A program made the translations under genes and the position numbers. 64,000 bases of DNA from Hydrogenophaga sp. IBVHS1 (GTDB lineage: Bacteria > Pseudomonadota > Gammaproteobacteria > Burkholderiales > Burkholderiaceae_C), in the NCBI RefSeq assembly GCF_002127265.1, contig NZ_NFUU01000001.1, positions 248,001-312,000 on the forward strand, read 5' to 3'. Shown here one piece after another: positions 33,196 to 42,412 of the stretch. Numbering within the stretch: position 1 is the stretch's first letter; every line of letters starts with the position of its first letter. The notes beneath the pieces were generated by a model. That model was not told the origin of the DNA. It was given only the letters and a program-made list of their open reading frames with translations, and made no database searches.

Positions 33196-35646
33196 ATGTG
33201 GCGCAACCTGAGCAGCATGGCGGACGACGCTGTCCGCAAGGTCACGCATGAGGCACAGGCTTCCCGCTGGTGCATTCCCTATGTGTCGCATGTCAATGCA
33301 CACACGCTCAAGACGCAGGACGGCAGCCTGTTGCAGGTGCTGCACCTGGGAGGCCTGCCCTTTGACACCGCCGACGCCGATGAGCTCGACCTGTTCAAGC
33401 GCATCCGCAACCAGCTCTGGAAGACCTTCAGCACCTCCAACCTCGCGGTGTACCACCACCTGGTGCGCCGCCGCCGCGTCACCCTGCCAGAGGGCGAGTT
33501 CAACGCGGGGGGCTTCCCCGCCCAGTTGAACGAAGCCTGGTGCGAACGCCTGGCACAGCGCAAGCTCTACACCAACGACATCTACCTCACGCTGGTGCAC
33601 AAACCTGGCGAAGGTGTGGCCAAGCGGATCGACCAGTTGTTCAAGGCGTTGTCGGAGCGGCTGGATGCGCAGGAACGCGAGGAATACGAACGCAAGGCGC
33701 TGCAGGCGCTGAACGATTCCATGCGCGCGCTGCTGGAGGTGTTCAAGGCCTACCAGCCCCGGCTGCTGGGCGTGCAGCCCAGTCCGGGCGGTGTGCCGTG
33801 CAGCGAGCTGATGCAGCTCTATGGCTTCTTCATCAACCTGCAGGAGCGTCGTTACGCGGTGCCCGAACGGCCTGTAGCCGAAATTCTGCCAGTGGCCCGC
33901 ACCATTTTTCGCAACGAAGTGGTGGAGCTGCGGCACACGGCGCGCACCATTTATGCCGGCGTGGCTTCCATCAAGGAATACCCTTCGCAGACCGCGGCCA
34001 CCATGTACGACAAGCTGCTCACGCTGCCGTTCGAATTCTGCGCCACTCAGTCGTTTCGCTTCGAAGAGCGCTCGCGCAGCGAAGCCGCCATCAAGCAGCA
34101 GCGCAACCGGCTCCTGAACGCTGGCGACTCGGGCCAGTCGCAGATTCACGCGCTGGACATGGCCATGGAAGAAACCAAGGGCGAAGCCGGTTTCGGCTTG
34201 CACCACCACACCCTGATGGTGTGGGACGAAGATGCCTCCGCGGTAGCGGGCAAGCTCGCCACGGTAGACGCGGAGCTGGCCGAGAACGGCATCACCAGCG
34301 TGCGCGAAGACGTGAACCTGGAAGCGGCTTTCTACGCCCAGCTGCCGGGCAACTTCCGCTTCATTGCCCGGGGCGCGCGCATTTCCACCAAGAACTTTGC
34401 CTCGTTCGCCAGTTGCCACAACTACCTCGGCGGGCGTTCCCGTTCCATCTGGGGGCCGGCCATCACCGTGCTGCCCACCGCCTCCGGCACCGCTTACCAC
34501 TTCAACCTGCATGTGGCCGACCGGGGCAACACGCTGGTGCTGGGCCCCACCGGCCAGGGCAAGACGCTCACCACGTCGTTCCTGTTCGCACAGAGCCTCA
34601 AGCTCGGCGGGCGCCGCGTCTTTCTCGACAAGGACCGTGGCATGGAGATTTTTGTGCGCGCGATCGGTGGCAACTACTTTCGCATTGAAAGCCAGCGCCG
34701 CACCGGCTGGAACCCGCTGCAGCTGCCCGACACCCCGGCGGCACGTGGCTTTCTGGTGGACTGGTTCGAGACCCTGCTGACCGATGAAGGCGGCACACCG
34801 GTGGACGCCGAGGACCGCCAGCGCATCCGCCAGATTGTTTCCAGCGTGTTCGACCTGGCGCCCGATCTGCGCCAGCTCTGCCACGTGGCCCCGATGTTTG
34901 GCAACGCCGAGCAGGACAAGCTGGCCAAGCGCCTGCTCGACTGGTACGAGCACCCTCGCTACGGCCGCGGGCAGCATGCCTGGGTGTTCGACAACCCGCG
35001 CAACGAGCTGGACCTGAGCAACCCGGTGATTGGCTTCGACATGACCTACGTGCTGGACGCGAAACAGATTCGCCCCGCCGTGCTGACCTGGTTGTTCTAC
35101 ATCGTCGAGAGCCTGCTCGACGGCCAGCCGCTGGCGATCTTTGCCGACGAAGGCTGGCGCCTGCTGGACGACGAGATTGTGGCCCGGCGCATCGAGAACT
35201 TCGAATTCGTCATCCGCAAGAACAACGGCCTGCTGGTGTTCGCCACGCAGACACCCGAAACGGTGATGAACTCGCACATCTCGGCCGCGCTCAAGCAGCA
35301 GTCGGAAACCTTCATTCTGTTCCCCAACCCCAAGGCCGAAGAAGAGGTGTACCGGGGTTACCTGGGCCTGAACCAGACCCAGTTCAACATGATCCGCAAC
35401 GACCTGCCCATGCGGCCCGGGCGCGGCTGGTTCCTGGTGAAGAACAGCCTGGGGGTGAGCGTGTGCCAGCTCGACATGCAGGGCATGGACGACCACATAG
35501 CGGTGCTCTCGGGCAACAAGAACACCGTGGCGTTCATGGACCGCCTGATGGCCGAGCACGGTGAAGACCCGGCGGCCTGGCTGCCACATTTCATGGCAGG
35601 GCACCACAGTGCGGGCAACGCCGAGGCGGCAGGGAGGCAGGTGTGA
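33196..35646 (+). CDS. virB4: VirB4 ATPase of the type IV secretion system
   Basis: 816 residues. Walker A GPTGQGKT is at 450-457 and Walker B LAIFADEGW near 646-654 (Asp651-Glu652); the N-terminal CagE/TrbE/VirB domain precedes. KNNGLLVFATQTPE and PNPKAEEEVYRGYLGL are conserved late motifs. VirB4 powers pilus assembly and substrate passage as a hexamer at the inner membrane. Start at 33196 behind AAGGGG; the frame is open earlier but overlaps virB3. The GTG start of virB6 overlaps its stop. Confidence 0.97.
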   Translation: MWRNLSSMADDAVRKVTHEAQASRWCIPYVSHVNAHTLKTQDGSLLQVLHLGGLPFDTADADELDLFKRIRNQLWKTFSTSNLAVYHHLVRRRRVTLPEGEFNAGGFPAQLNEAWCERLAQRKLYTNDIYLTLVHKPGEGVAKRIDQLFKALSERLDAQEREEYERKALQALNDSMRALLEVFKAYQPRLLGVQPSPGGVPCSELMQLYGFFINLQERRYAVPERPVAEILPVARTIFRNEVVELRHTARTIYAGVASIKEYPSQTAATMYDKLLTLPFEFCATQSFRFEERSRSEAAIKQQRNRLLNAGDSGQSQIHALDMAMEETKGEAGFGLHHHTLMVWDEDASAVAGKLATVDAELAENGITSVREDVNLEAAFYAQLPGNFRFIARGARISTKNFASFASCHNYLGGRSRSIWGPAITVLPTASGTAYHFNLHVADRGNTLVLGPTGQGKTLTTSFLFAQSLKLGGRRVFLDKDRGMEIFVRAIGGNYFRIESQRRTGWNPLQLPDTPAARGFLVDWFETLLTDEGGTPVDAEDRQRIRQIVSSVFDLAPDLRQLCHVAPMFGNAEQDKLAKRLLDWYEHPRYGRGQHAWVFDNPRNELDLSNPVIGFDMTYVLDAKQIRPAVLTWLFYIVESLLDGQPLAIFADEGWRLLDDEIVARRIENFEFVIRKNNGLLVFATQTPETVMNSHISAALKQQSETFILFPNPKAEEEVYRGYLGLNQTQFNMIRNDLPMRPGRGWFLVKNSLGVSVCQLDMQGMDDHIAVLSGNKNTVAFMDRLMAEHGEDPAAWLPHFMAGHHSAGNAEAAGRQV

Positions 35647-36791
35647 TCTTTTTTGTGCTGGATGGCGTTGATCAATTGCTGCGCCAGGGCGTCATTCAGC
35701 CGGCATTCAAGGCACTTAGCGACTTTGTCGCGTTTCCGCTGCGCATGGGCATGATCCTGCTCGTTGCGGCCCACGGTTTCCGGCTGATGAAGGGTCATAC
35801 CCAAGGCCTGTCCAGTGTGGATGTGGGGTGGCTGATCCTCAAGATGGCCTTGGTCACAGAGTTGCTGATCAACTGGCCCTTTTTCAATGACCTTGTCTAC
35901 ACCACGGTCTGGGGCACGTATACGGAGCTTGCAGACGTCCTTGCCAAAACTTTGATATCGAAGCGCGATGCGATTTTTGATACGTGGGGCGTGGGACTTC
36001 CGGGTGTGACGATGTTCAGCCTCAAGGCTTCAACGCTCGACGCGGCATTTGTCGGACAGTTGGAGTCGGCCTTTCTGGATATGGTGGCTGAGCCAAAGTT
36101 CGTGACGCTGAGCGGTGACACGGCCAAGCTCACGGTGCCGATCCCGAAGATACCGTTCGTGGGGGGCACTGTCGACATCGATAAGTTCGAGATCCCGATC
36201 CCGATGGTGTTTCCCAACCTCATCGGCAACATCGCCGGTCTGATTAGGTTCGTCATGACGATCGTACTGTTTGCCAGCGTTTTCATCGTGATGCTGCTGT
36301 CCAGACTCGGCCTCGTGAGTTGTCTGGCTGTTGCGCCCATCTTCATTGCCTTGGCACTGTTTGAACACACCCGCTCATACACCGATGCCTGGTTTCGCGG
36401 TATGTTGGGCTTCATCCTGACGCCGCTGCTGCTGGTGCTCATTCTGATGATTGCTGATGCCTGTTCCGGCATCCTTGAAGGTAGAGCCCGAGCCGGGTGG
36501 CCTCTGATGCCCAGTGCGTTGAGTCTGATCGGGCCGGCGATTGCTTACTTGCTCGTCTACTACGCACTCGCCAAGTCCGTCGCCAGCATCCCGCAGTTCG
36601 CCTCCGGCCTGGTGGGTTCCATGTTGTCCCATGTCGGCGGCGAAGCGGCGCACAGCCTGATTGGAGGCATGCACAAAGGCATTGACGCCGGCATCGGTGC
36701 GGCCAAAGGTGCGGTCAAGGGCTTTGCCATGGGTGGGCCTGCCGGCGCGAAGCTGGGCGCCGCGAAAGGCGCCGCTGGCGCCATGCGCTGA
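35643..36791 (+). CDS. virB6: VirB6/TrbL-like polytopic membrane protein
   Basis: 382 residues beginning with GTG that overlaps the virB4 stop. About six or seven membrane helices, with the Trp-bearing central loop region (VTELLINWPFFNDLVYTTVWGTY in parts), a large soluble insertion around 110-190, and a Gly/Ala-rich tail (GAAKGAVKGFAMGG). VirB6 forms part of the inner-membrane channel. The first half is visibly richer in A and T than its neighbours. Called by hydropathy and position; sequence in this family is poorly conserved. Confidence 0.85.
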   Translation: MIFFVLDGVDQLLRQGVIQPAFKALSDFVAFPLRMGMILLVAAHGFRLMKGHTQGLSSVDVGWLILKMALVTELLINWPFFNDLVYTTVWGTYTELADVLAKTLISKRDAIFDTWGVGLPGVTMFSLKASTLDAAFVGQLESAFLDMVAEPKFVTLSGDTAKLTVPIPKIPFVGGTVDIDKFEIPIPMVFPNLIGNIAGLIRFVMTIVLFASVFIVMLLSRLGLVSCLAVAPIFIALALFEHTRSYTDAWFRGMLGFILTPLLLVLILMIADACSGILEGRARAGWPLMPSALSLIGPAIAYLLVYYALAKSVASIPQFASGLVGSMLSHVGGEAAHSLIGGMHKGIDAGIGAAKGAVKGFAMGGPAGAKLGAAKGAAGAMR

Positions 36792-36841
36792 CGCATCGCC
36801 ATCTCCGATCTCCACCACGAACCGAACCGCCGCCAGACCGC

Positions 36842-37558
36842 ATGAGCACCACGAGCACCACAAGCACGATGACGCAAGCCGAAACCGAACACCCGCCCGC
36901 TGAGGCGCAGTACTACGCCGCCGCCTCCAGCTGGGACGCCGAAGTAATTCGCAACGTCCGCGTGGCGCGCAACCGCGCCTACCTGTTTGCTGCGCTCAGC
37001 TGGATCGTGACCTTCGCCGCGACCATCGCCATGGCGGTGGTCTTCACGCGCGAGAAGGTGGAGGTGGTGACGATCGCCTACAACGATGCCACGCAGACCG
37101 TGCGCCATGTTCGCTACAACGCCGAAGATGCGCAGCGCCTTACTGGCATGGAGGCGGTGCGCAAATTTCACATCAACCAGTGGATGCTGGCCGCCGAGAC
37201 CTGGAGCCAGGCCGATGTGCAAAGCCGGGTCAAGACCCTGCGCCTCTTTGCTTCGCCGTCGGTCGAACCCCGGCTGTCGGCGCTGTTTGGCGGCAGTGCG
37301 CAAGATCGGGCCATGGGGCAGCGGCTGGAGCGCGTTCTGAAGATTCACTCGATTTCCCAGCTCAAGGACGGTGTGGCCCACGTGCAGTTCCAGACCGAAG
37401 AGTTCATTGATGGCAAATCGATCGGCATCTATGAGTGGGCCTCGATCATCGAGTTCGGATTCACCCATCGGCCCATGGTCGGCAGCGATCTGGTCAATCC
37501 CTTCGGCTTTCAGGTGACCAACTACCGACGGGATGCCGCCGCCGTGCGAAATCCATGA
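36842..37558 (+). CDS. virB8: VirB8-like assembly factor
   Basis: 238 residues. A Thr/Ser-rich cytosolic tail, one membrane helix near residues 48-66 (LFAALSWIVTFAATIAMAVV), and a periplasmic NTF2-like domain: YNAEDAQRLTGMEAVRKFHINQWMLAAETW in parts, then RLFASPSVEPRLSALFGG and FEF-type strands to NPFGFQVTNYRRD, which is the standard VirB8 ending. It nucleates the inner-membrane complex. The stop overlaps an ATG of the virB9 frame. Confidence 0.92.
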   Translation: MSTTSTTSTMTQAETEHPPAEAQYYAAASSWDAEVIRNVRVARNRAYLFAALSWIVTFAATIAMAVVFTREKVEVVTIAYNDATQTVRHVRYNAEDAQRLTGMEAVRKFHINQWMLAAETWSQADVQSRVKTLRLFASPSVEPRLSALFGGSAQDRAMGQRLERVLKIHSISQLKDGVAHVQFQTEEFIDGKSIGIYEWASIIEFGFTHRPMVGSDLVNPFGFQVTNYRRDAAAVRNP

Positions 37559-37602
37559 AGAACCCCTTGTTTTCAGACCGCGATTCAACCAGGACGAGAC
37601 CC

Positions 37603-38487
37603 ATGAAATTCACTGCATTCCTTCTGGCCGCCTGTCTGGCGCTGAGCGCACAGGCCGCGGAAACGCCCTCGCGCAAGGGCGCACCCAGGGCTTCGGTGCC
37701 GATCGTGACTTCGCCTGGCATCGAGACCCGACCCGTGCGCATGGACGAGCGCATTCGGCTGGTGACCTACGACCCCGACGCGGTGATCCGCCTGCAGGGT
37801 GCCTACGGCTACACGTTGGCGGTGGAGTTCGCGGCCGACGAGAAAATTCTCACCATGTCCCTGGGCGACAGCGTGGCCTGGCAGGCGGTTCCGCGTGAGA
37901 ACGTCCTGTTTCTCAAGCCGCACGAGGACAAGGCTGAAACCAACCTGCTGGTGCAAACCACCCGGCGCTCCTACACCTTCAACCTGCAGGCCTTCCAGCC
38001 TTTTGGGTTGAGCGACGGTCGCCTTACCTACCGGGTGCGTTTCCGGTATCCGCAGGACGAAGCCCGCCTGATGGAGGCACGCACCAGTGCCGCGAGGGAG
38101 CAGGCCGAGCGCGAGGCACGCACCACGGTGGGACTGTCCACGACCATGGCGTCGGGCATGCCCCCGCAGGCGCGCAACAAATTGCCCTCGCAATGGAACT
38201 TCAAATACTCCTTCAAGGGTTCTCGCGTGGCTGCGCCGGTTCAGGTGCTGGACGATGGCGAGTTCACCTACCTGCGCTTCGCCAGCTACGAGAGCGTGCC
38301 TGCGGTGTTCGATGTGGACACCCAGAAAAATGAAACGCTGGTCAACTTTCGCCGCGAGGGCGAATGGCTGGTGATTGAAAAGGTGTCACGCCAGCTGGTC
38401 TTCCGCAGTGCGGGCAACACCGAAATTGCCTGCGTGTTCAACGATGCATTTCCTCAACGCCCAGACACCGCTCTGCGCGAGCGCTGA
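37603..38487 (+). CDS. virB9: VirB9-like outer-membrane core protein
   Basis: 294 residues from the ATG at 37603, chosen because a good signal peptide begins there (MKFTAFLLAACLALSAQA) behind AGGACGAG; an ATG at 37555 overlapping virB8 is also in frame. VirB9 landmarks are IRLVTYDPDAVIRLQGAYGY, KPHEDKAETNLLVQT and the C-terminal FTYLRFASYESVPAVFDVD in parts. With VirB7 and VirB10 it forms the core pore. Confidence 0.92.
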   Translation: MKFTAFLLAACLALSAQAAETPSRKGAPRASVPIVTSPGIETRPVRMDERIRLVTYDPDAVIRLQGAYGYTLAVEFAADEKILTMSLGDSVAWQAVPRENVLFLKPHEDKAETNLLVQTTRRSYTFNLQAFQPFGLSDGRLTYRVRFRYPQDEARLMEARTSAAREQAEREARTTVGLSTTMASGMPPQARNKLPSQWNFKYSFKGSRVAAPVQVLDDGEFTYLRFASYESVPAVFDVDTQKNETLVNFRREGEWLVIEKVSRQLVFRSAGNTEIACVFNDAFPQRPDTALRER

Positions 38488-38534
38488 GCGGTCGACTGCA
38501 CGAACTCCCGTGAACCCTTACCTGAGCCCGCGAC

Positions 38535-39734
38535 ATGCAAAACGATAGTTCTTTGCCCTCTGAGCCGGAGGTCGCCGCCGTTCCCCCGAGGGAGCCGATC
38601 GGTCGTTTCACCCGCAAGGGGCCGTCCCGTTTGAGCAAGCTCGTCTGGCCCCTGTCGATGGGGGTGGCCGGCCTGCTGATTTACGGAGCGTTTGCTTCCG
38701 ATTCGGACTCGAAGACCGCGCGACTGGTGGAGCCAGAGCCTGAACTGATCAAGCCCGCTCCCCGTGCGGTGCGGCCCCCGCCCGAGCCGGATTTTGTGCC
38801 GATGAAGGTGGCCGCTGCCGTGCCGCCCCTGCCCCAGGGCACCGCGCTTCCGACGGTTGATCAGGCTGCCGTGGACGCGGCAGCACGCAGGGAAGCTGCT
38901 GCAGAAGCGCTCAGGCTGCGACGCAGGGCGCCGTTGATGGTGCCCGTGGCTGGTGCAGGGAATGCCGTGGTCGAGGCGTCTGATGCCAGCGCCGGGGTGG
39001 TTCAGGATGTGGCGATGCAGAACATCCCCGCGATGAATGCCGCCACGGCAGAGCGCGCTGCCCAGGCCGATCGGAACGTGTCGGCACCGCAGAGGGATCC
39101 AGGCTTCGTGCTCACGGCGCTGGAGCCAGACGACCAGACCCTGGACCAGAAAATCCTGCAAGGCAAGTCGATCCCGGCGGTGCTGGAAACCGCGATACAC
39201 ACCGCGCTGCCCGGTCAGGTGCGGGCCATGGTGAGCGAAGACGTGTATGGAGAATCGGGGCGCCGCGTGCTCATTCCCAAGATGTCCCGGCTGGTGGGTG
39301 AGTACGAGACGGCCAAAATCTCCGCCGGTCAGTCGCGCGTGATGGTGATCTGGCAGCGCGCCCTGTTGCCGGACGGCAAGAGCGTGCGGCTGGCGAGCCC
39401 GGGCACGGACGGTCTGGGCCGCTCCGGCATCACGGGCGATGTCGACAACCACTACCTCGAACGTTTTGGTGCGGCATTTCTCGTGTCCATGCTGGGTGTC
39501 GCCCTGGAGGAGGCTTCATATTCAAACAACATGAGCAGCAACAACGCGGGTGGGCTGATCATTGTGGATCGGGCCCGGGGCGAAGCGGTCAGGGGCTTGC
39601 AGTCCACGGTGGAAAGCATCCTCAAGTCGCAGGCCAACATTCCGCCCACCATCCAGATCGCGCAGGGCAGCCGCGTGCGCGTGTTTGTGGCGCGCGATCT
39701 CGACCTGTCGTCTGTGGCGCCTCAGGCCCGCTGA
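38535..39734 (+). CDS. virB10: VirB10-like scaffold protein
   Basis: 399 residues: a cytosolic N-terminal tail, one membrane helix near 36-54 (LVWPLSMGVAGLLIYGAF), a Pro-rich periplasmic spacer (EPEPELIKPAPRAVRPPPEP), and the C-terminal TrbI/VirB10 beta-barrel with LQGKSIPAVLETAIHTALPGQVRA in parts, VYGESGRRVLIPKMSRLVGEY, and RVRVFVARDLDLSSV. It spans both membranes and senses ATPase energy. Confidence 0.95.
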   Translation: MQNDSSLPSEPEVAAVPPREPIGRFTRKGPSRLSKLVWPLSMGVAGLLIYGAFASDSDSKTARLVEPEPELIKPAPRAVRPPPEPDFVPMKVAAAVPPLPQGTALPTVDQAAVDAAARREAAAEALRLRRRAPLMVPVAGAGNAVVEASDASAGVVQDVAMQNIPAMNAATAERAAQADRNVSAPQRDPGFVLTALEPDDQTLDQKILQGKSIPAVLETAIHTALPGQVRAMVSEDVYGESGRRVLIPKMSRLVGEYETAKISAGQSRVMVIWQRALLPDGKSVRLASPGTDGLGRSGITGDVDNHYLERFGAAFLVSMLGVALEEASYSNNMSSNNAGGLIIVDRARGEAVRGLQSTVESILKSQANIPPTIQIAQGSRVRVFVARDLDLSSVAPQAR

Positions 39735-39745
39735 ATGCCCACTGC

Positions 39746-40759
39746 ATGAGCACTGTCGCACTTCGCTCCTACCTCACGCCCCTGCGGCCCTTGCTGGAGA
39801 GCGCGGGCGTCGAGGAAATCATTGTCAACCGCCCTGGAGAGGTCTATGTCGAATCCGGGGGGGCCTGGGTGCCGCACAGCATTCCGGAGTTCGATCAGCG
39901 CCGCCTCAACCAGCTCGCCGACCTGATCGCCACCTATTCCCACCAGACCGTGGGACCGCGCCAACCCTTGCTGTCGGCACAGTTGCCCGAAGGGCAGCGG
40001 GTGCAGGTGGTCATGCCCCCGGGTTGCCTGCCCGACATGTTCGGTCTGGCGATCCGCATGCCTTCCCAGAAACGTTTCTCGCTCGAAGACCTCGCCACGG
40101 GCGGGGCCTTGCGGGTGCGCGAAGCGGTCAGCGGGGGTGCCGAAGACGATGCCGAACTCACGGCCATGCTCGAAGGCGGCGACATGGTGGGTTTCCTGCG
40201 GGCCGCGGTGCGTCTGCGCAAGAACATCATCATTTCGGGCGGCACCTCCACCGGCAAGACCACGACGCTGCGCGCGCTCACGGACGAGATGGGCCAGCAC
40301 GAGCGCCTGGTCACCATCGAGGACGTGCCGGAGATTGCGCTGTCGCAGCACAACAAGCTCTCCCTGATTGCCAGCAAGGGCGGGCAGGGCGTGGCCAAGG
40401 TCAGCGTGACCGACCTGCTGGAAGCCAGCATGCGCCTGAGGCCCGATCGCATCCTGCTGGGTGAGATCCGGGGATCGGAGGCAGCGGACTTTCTGGAGCT
40501 GATCAACTCGGGTCACCCCGGTTCGATCTCCACCATTCACGCCGACAGCCCGCGCCTGTGCTTTGAGCGGCTGTGCTTCATGGTGAAGCGCCGCGAAGGC
40601 TTTCAGGCCATGAGCACGCAGGCGCTGCTGGCCTACATCCAGTCCGTCATCGATGTGGTGGTGCAGTTCAAGCGCTTCGACAACGGCTCACGTGGCGTCA
40701 CGCAGGTCTGGTTCGGCCCGCGCGACCGGGTGGACCCAGCGGGGCTCGAGCTCTCCTAG
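39746..40759 (+). CDS. virB11: VirB11 secretion ATPase
   Basis: 337 residues of the GspE/VirB11 traffic ATPase family. Walker A GGTSTGKTT at 165-173; Asp box TIEDVPEI; Walker B RILLGEIRGSEA; His box SGHPGSISTIHAD. The N-terminal domain (LTPLRPLLESAGVEEIIVNRPGEV in parts) is the VirB11 type. It is a hexameric cytosolic ATPase that switches the machine between pilus assembly and export. Confidence 0.96.
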   Translation: MSTVALRSYLTPLRPLLESAGVEEIIVNRPGEVYVESGGAWVPHSIPEFDQRRLNQLADLIATYSHQTVGPRQPLLSAQLPEGQRVQVVMPPGCLPDMFGLAIRMPSQKRFSLEDLATGGALRVREAVSGGAEDDAELTAMLEGGDMVGFLRAAVRLRKNIIISGGTSTGKTTTLRALTDEMGQHERLVTIEDVPEIALSQHNKLSLIASKGGQGVAKVSVTDLLEASMRLRPDRILLGEIRGSEAADFLELINSGHPGSISTIHADSPRLCFERLCFMVKRREGFQAMSTQALLAYIQSVIDVVVQFKRFDNGSRGVTQVWFGPRDRVDPAGLELS

Positions 40760-40768
40760 GAACGCCGC

Positions 40769-42403
40769 GTGCGCCTGTTTCTGCTGGGCCTGGGCGGCTT
40801 GCTGGGCGTGCCTCTTGTGAGTGCGCTCATCTGGCTGCTGTGGGTGGTCAACGCCTTTGGTTTGAAGGCCCCGATGGCGCGTGACCTCGAGGCCGCCGCC
40901 TCGCTCGCCTTCAGCGCGCCCAATCTGGTGTTCATCACCCACACCAGCCTGGCCGCTGGCACCGCCCTCTGCCTGCTGGTGGTGTGGCTGGTCTGGGTGC
41001 TGGGCAATCCGCACAGCAAACCCGCGCGGCATGTTCGGGGGGCCACCTTTGCCTCGGTGGCGGTGTTGCGCAACATGACGAACGAGCAGACAGTGCGCAA
41101 CCGGCTGATTCGTGTGCATGCGGCGTATCAGTTTGCGCAGACCAAGCCCGGGCCGGCGGAACTCTGGAAAGACTTCTGGCGCACCGTCCCGCAGGCCACG
41201 GTAGGCGGCGTGCCGATTCCCCTTTCGGTGGAGCCATTGCACATGCTGGTGGCAGGCACCACGGGTGCCGGCAAATCGCAGGCGATCAAGGAGATCCTCT
41301 CCGGTGCGATCAAGCGCGGCGATCGTCTGCTGGTGGTGGACCCCAACGGCGATTACTATTCGATCTTCGCGCAGGCCGGCGACCTGTTGCTCAACCCGTT
41401 CGATCGCCGCACGCCCGGCTGGTCGATCTTCAACGAGATCCGTTCCGCCTACGACTGCGAGCGTTTCGCGCGCAGCGTGGTGCCCGACGGCACGGGCGAC
41501 ATGCGCGAGTGGAACGGCTACGCGCAGTTCCTGATCAAGGAAGTGATGAACAAGCTCTGGTTGCAGGGCTGCCGCGATACCAGTGTGCTCATCAAGTTCG
41601 TGTGCGAGCTGCCGATCCAGACGCTGGCCGAATACATGGCCGACACCCCTGCCGCCTCGATGTTTGCCGAAGGCGCCGAGAAGACCATGGGCTCGACCAG
41701 GTTCATTGCCACCAAGTACCTGGGGCCGCACAAGCACATGCCGCAGGGTGACTTTTCCCTGCGCGACTGGCTCGAAGGGGCTCCGGGCAACCTCTACATC
41801 ACGTGGCGCGAAGACATGGCCGATGCGCTGCGCTCCCTCATCTCCACGTGGTTCGACGTGGTCATCACCGCCACCCTCTCGTCGCCGGTGAATGGACCGC
41901 CACGGCCGACCTGGTTTGTCTGCGACGAACTGGCCTCACTGGAGAAACTCAGCAGCCTGGAAGCGGGTCTGACGAAAGGCCGCAAGCACGGCGCGCGCTT
42001 TCTTTGCGGCATCCAGTCCACGGCGCAGCTCGACGATCTGTACGGCAAGGAGAAGGCCGTGACGTTGCGCAGTTGCTTCCGCAACCTGTTGTTCCTCAAC
42101 ATCCCGCACACCGACCCCGCCACCGCCGAAGAGCTGAGCAAGGGCGTGGGTGAATCGGAGTTCGTGCGCAAGGAAACACAGCGCTCGGTAGGCTATTCCA
42201 TGAAGAACAGCTCGCGCACCATCTCGCGCCGCAACGTGACGGAAAAAGTGCTGCTGCCGAGCCAGATTCAGGACCTGCCCAATCTCAAGGCCTACGTCTC
42301 TTTTGCGGGCGACTATCCGCTGTGCAAGGTGTCGCTGGCCGCGCACCTGTTCCCCAAGGTGGGCGTGCCGTTCGAGCCGCGCGACATCAGCCCGCCGGTT
42401 TGA
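40769..42403 (+). CDS. virD4: VirD4-type coupling protein
   Basis: 544 residues starting with GTG behind AGGAA. Two N-terminal membrane helices (LFLLGLGGLLGVPLVSALIW and ITHTSLAAGTALCLLVVW) are followed by the TrwB/TraD-type ATPase: Walker A GTTGAGKS at 163-170, DPNGDYYS, and Walker B FVCDELASLEKL; then KHGARFLCGIQSTAQ. Coupling proteins recruit substrates to the T4SS. Its presence without any relaxase points to protein substrates such as the ankyrin proteins. Confidence 0.95.
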   Translation: MRLFLLGLGGLLGVPLVSALIWLLWVVNAFGLKAPMARDLEAAASLAFSAPNLVFITHTSLAAGTALCLLVVWLVWVLGNPHSKPARHVRGATFASVAVLRNMTNEQTVRNRLIRVHAAYQFAQTKPGPAELWKDFWRTVPQATVGGVPIPLSVEPLHMLVAGTTGAGKSQAIKEILSGAIKRGDRLLVVDPNGDYYSIFAQAGDLLLNPFDRRTPGWSIFNEIRSAYDCERFARSVVPDGTGDMREWNGYAQFLIKEVMNKLWLQGCRDTSVLIKFVCELPIQTLAEYMADTPAASMFAEGAEKTMGSTRFIATKYLGPHKHMPQGDFSLRDWLEGAPGNLYITWREDMADALRSLISTWFDVVITATLSSPVNGPPRPTWFVCDELASLEKLSSLEAGLTKGRKHGARFLCGIQSTAQLDDLYGKEKAVTLRSCFRNLLFLNIPHTDPATAEELSKGVGESEFVRKETQRSVGYSMKNSSRTISRRNVTEKVLLPSQIQDLPNLKAYVSFAGDYPLCKVSLAAHLFPKVGVPFEPRDISPPV

Positions 42404-42412
42404 GCTGCGCGC

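Noticed and set aside
33046..35607. 853-residue open frame on the minus strand
   Set aside because: Lies opposite virB4, whose Walker motifs are clear; composition is that of a mirror frame.
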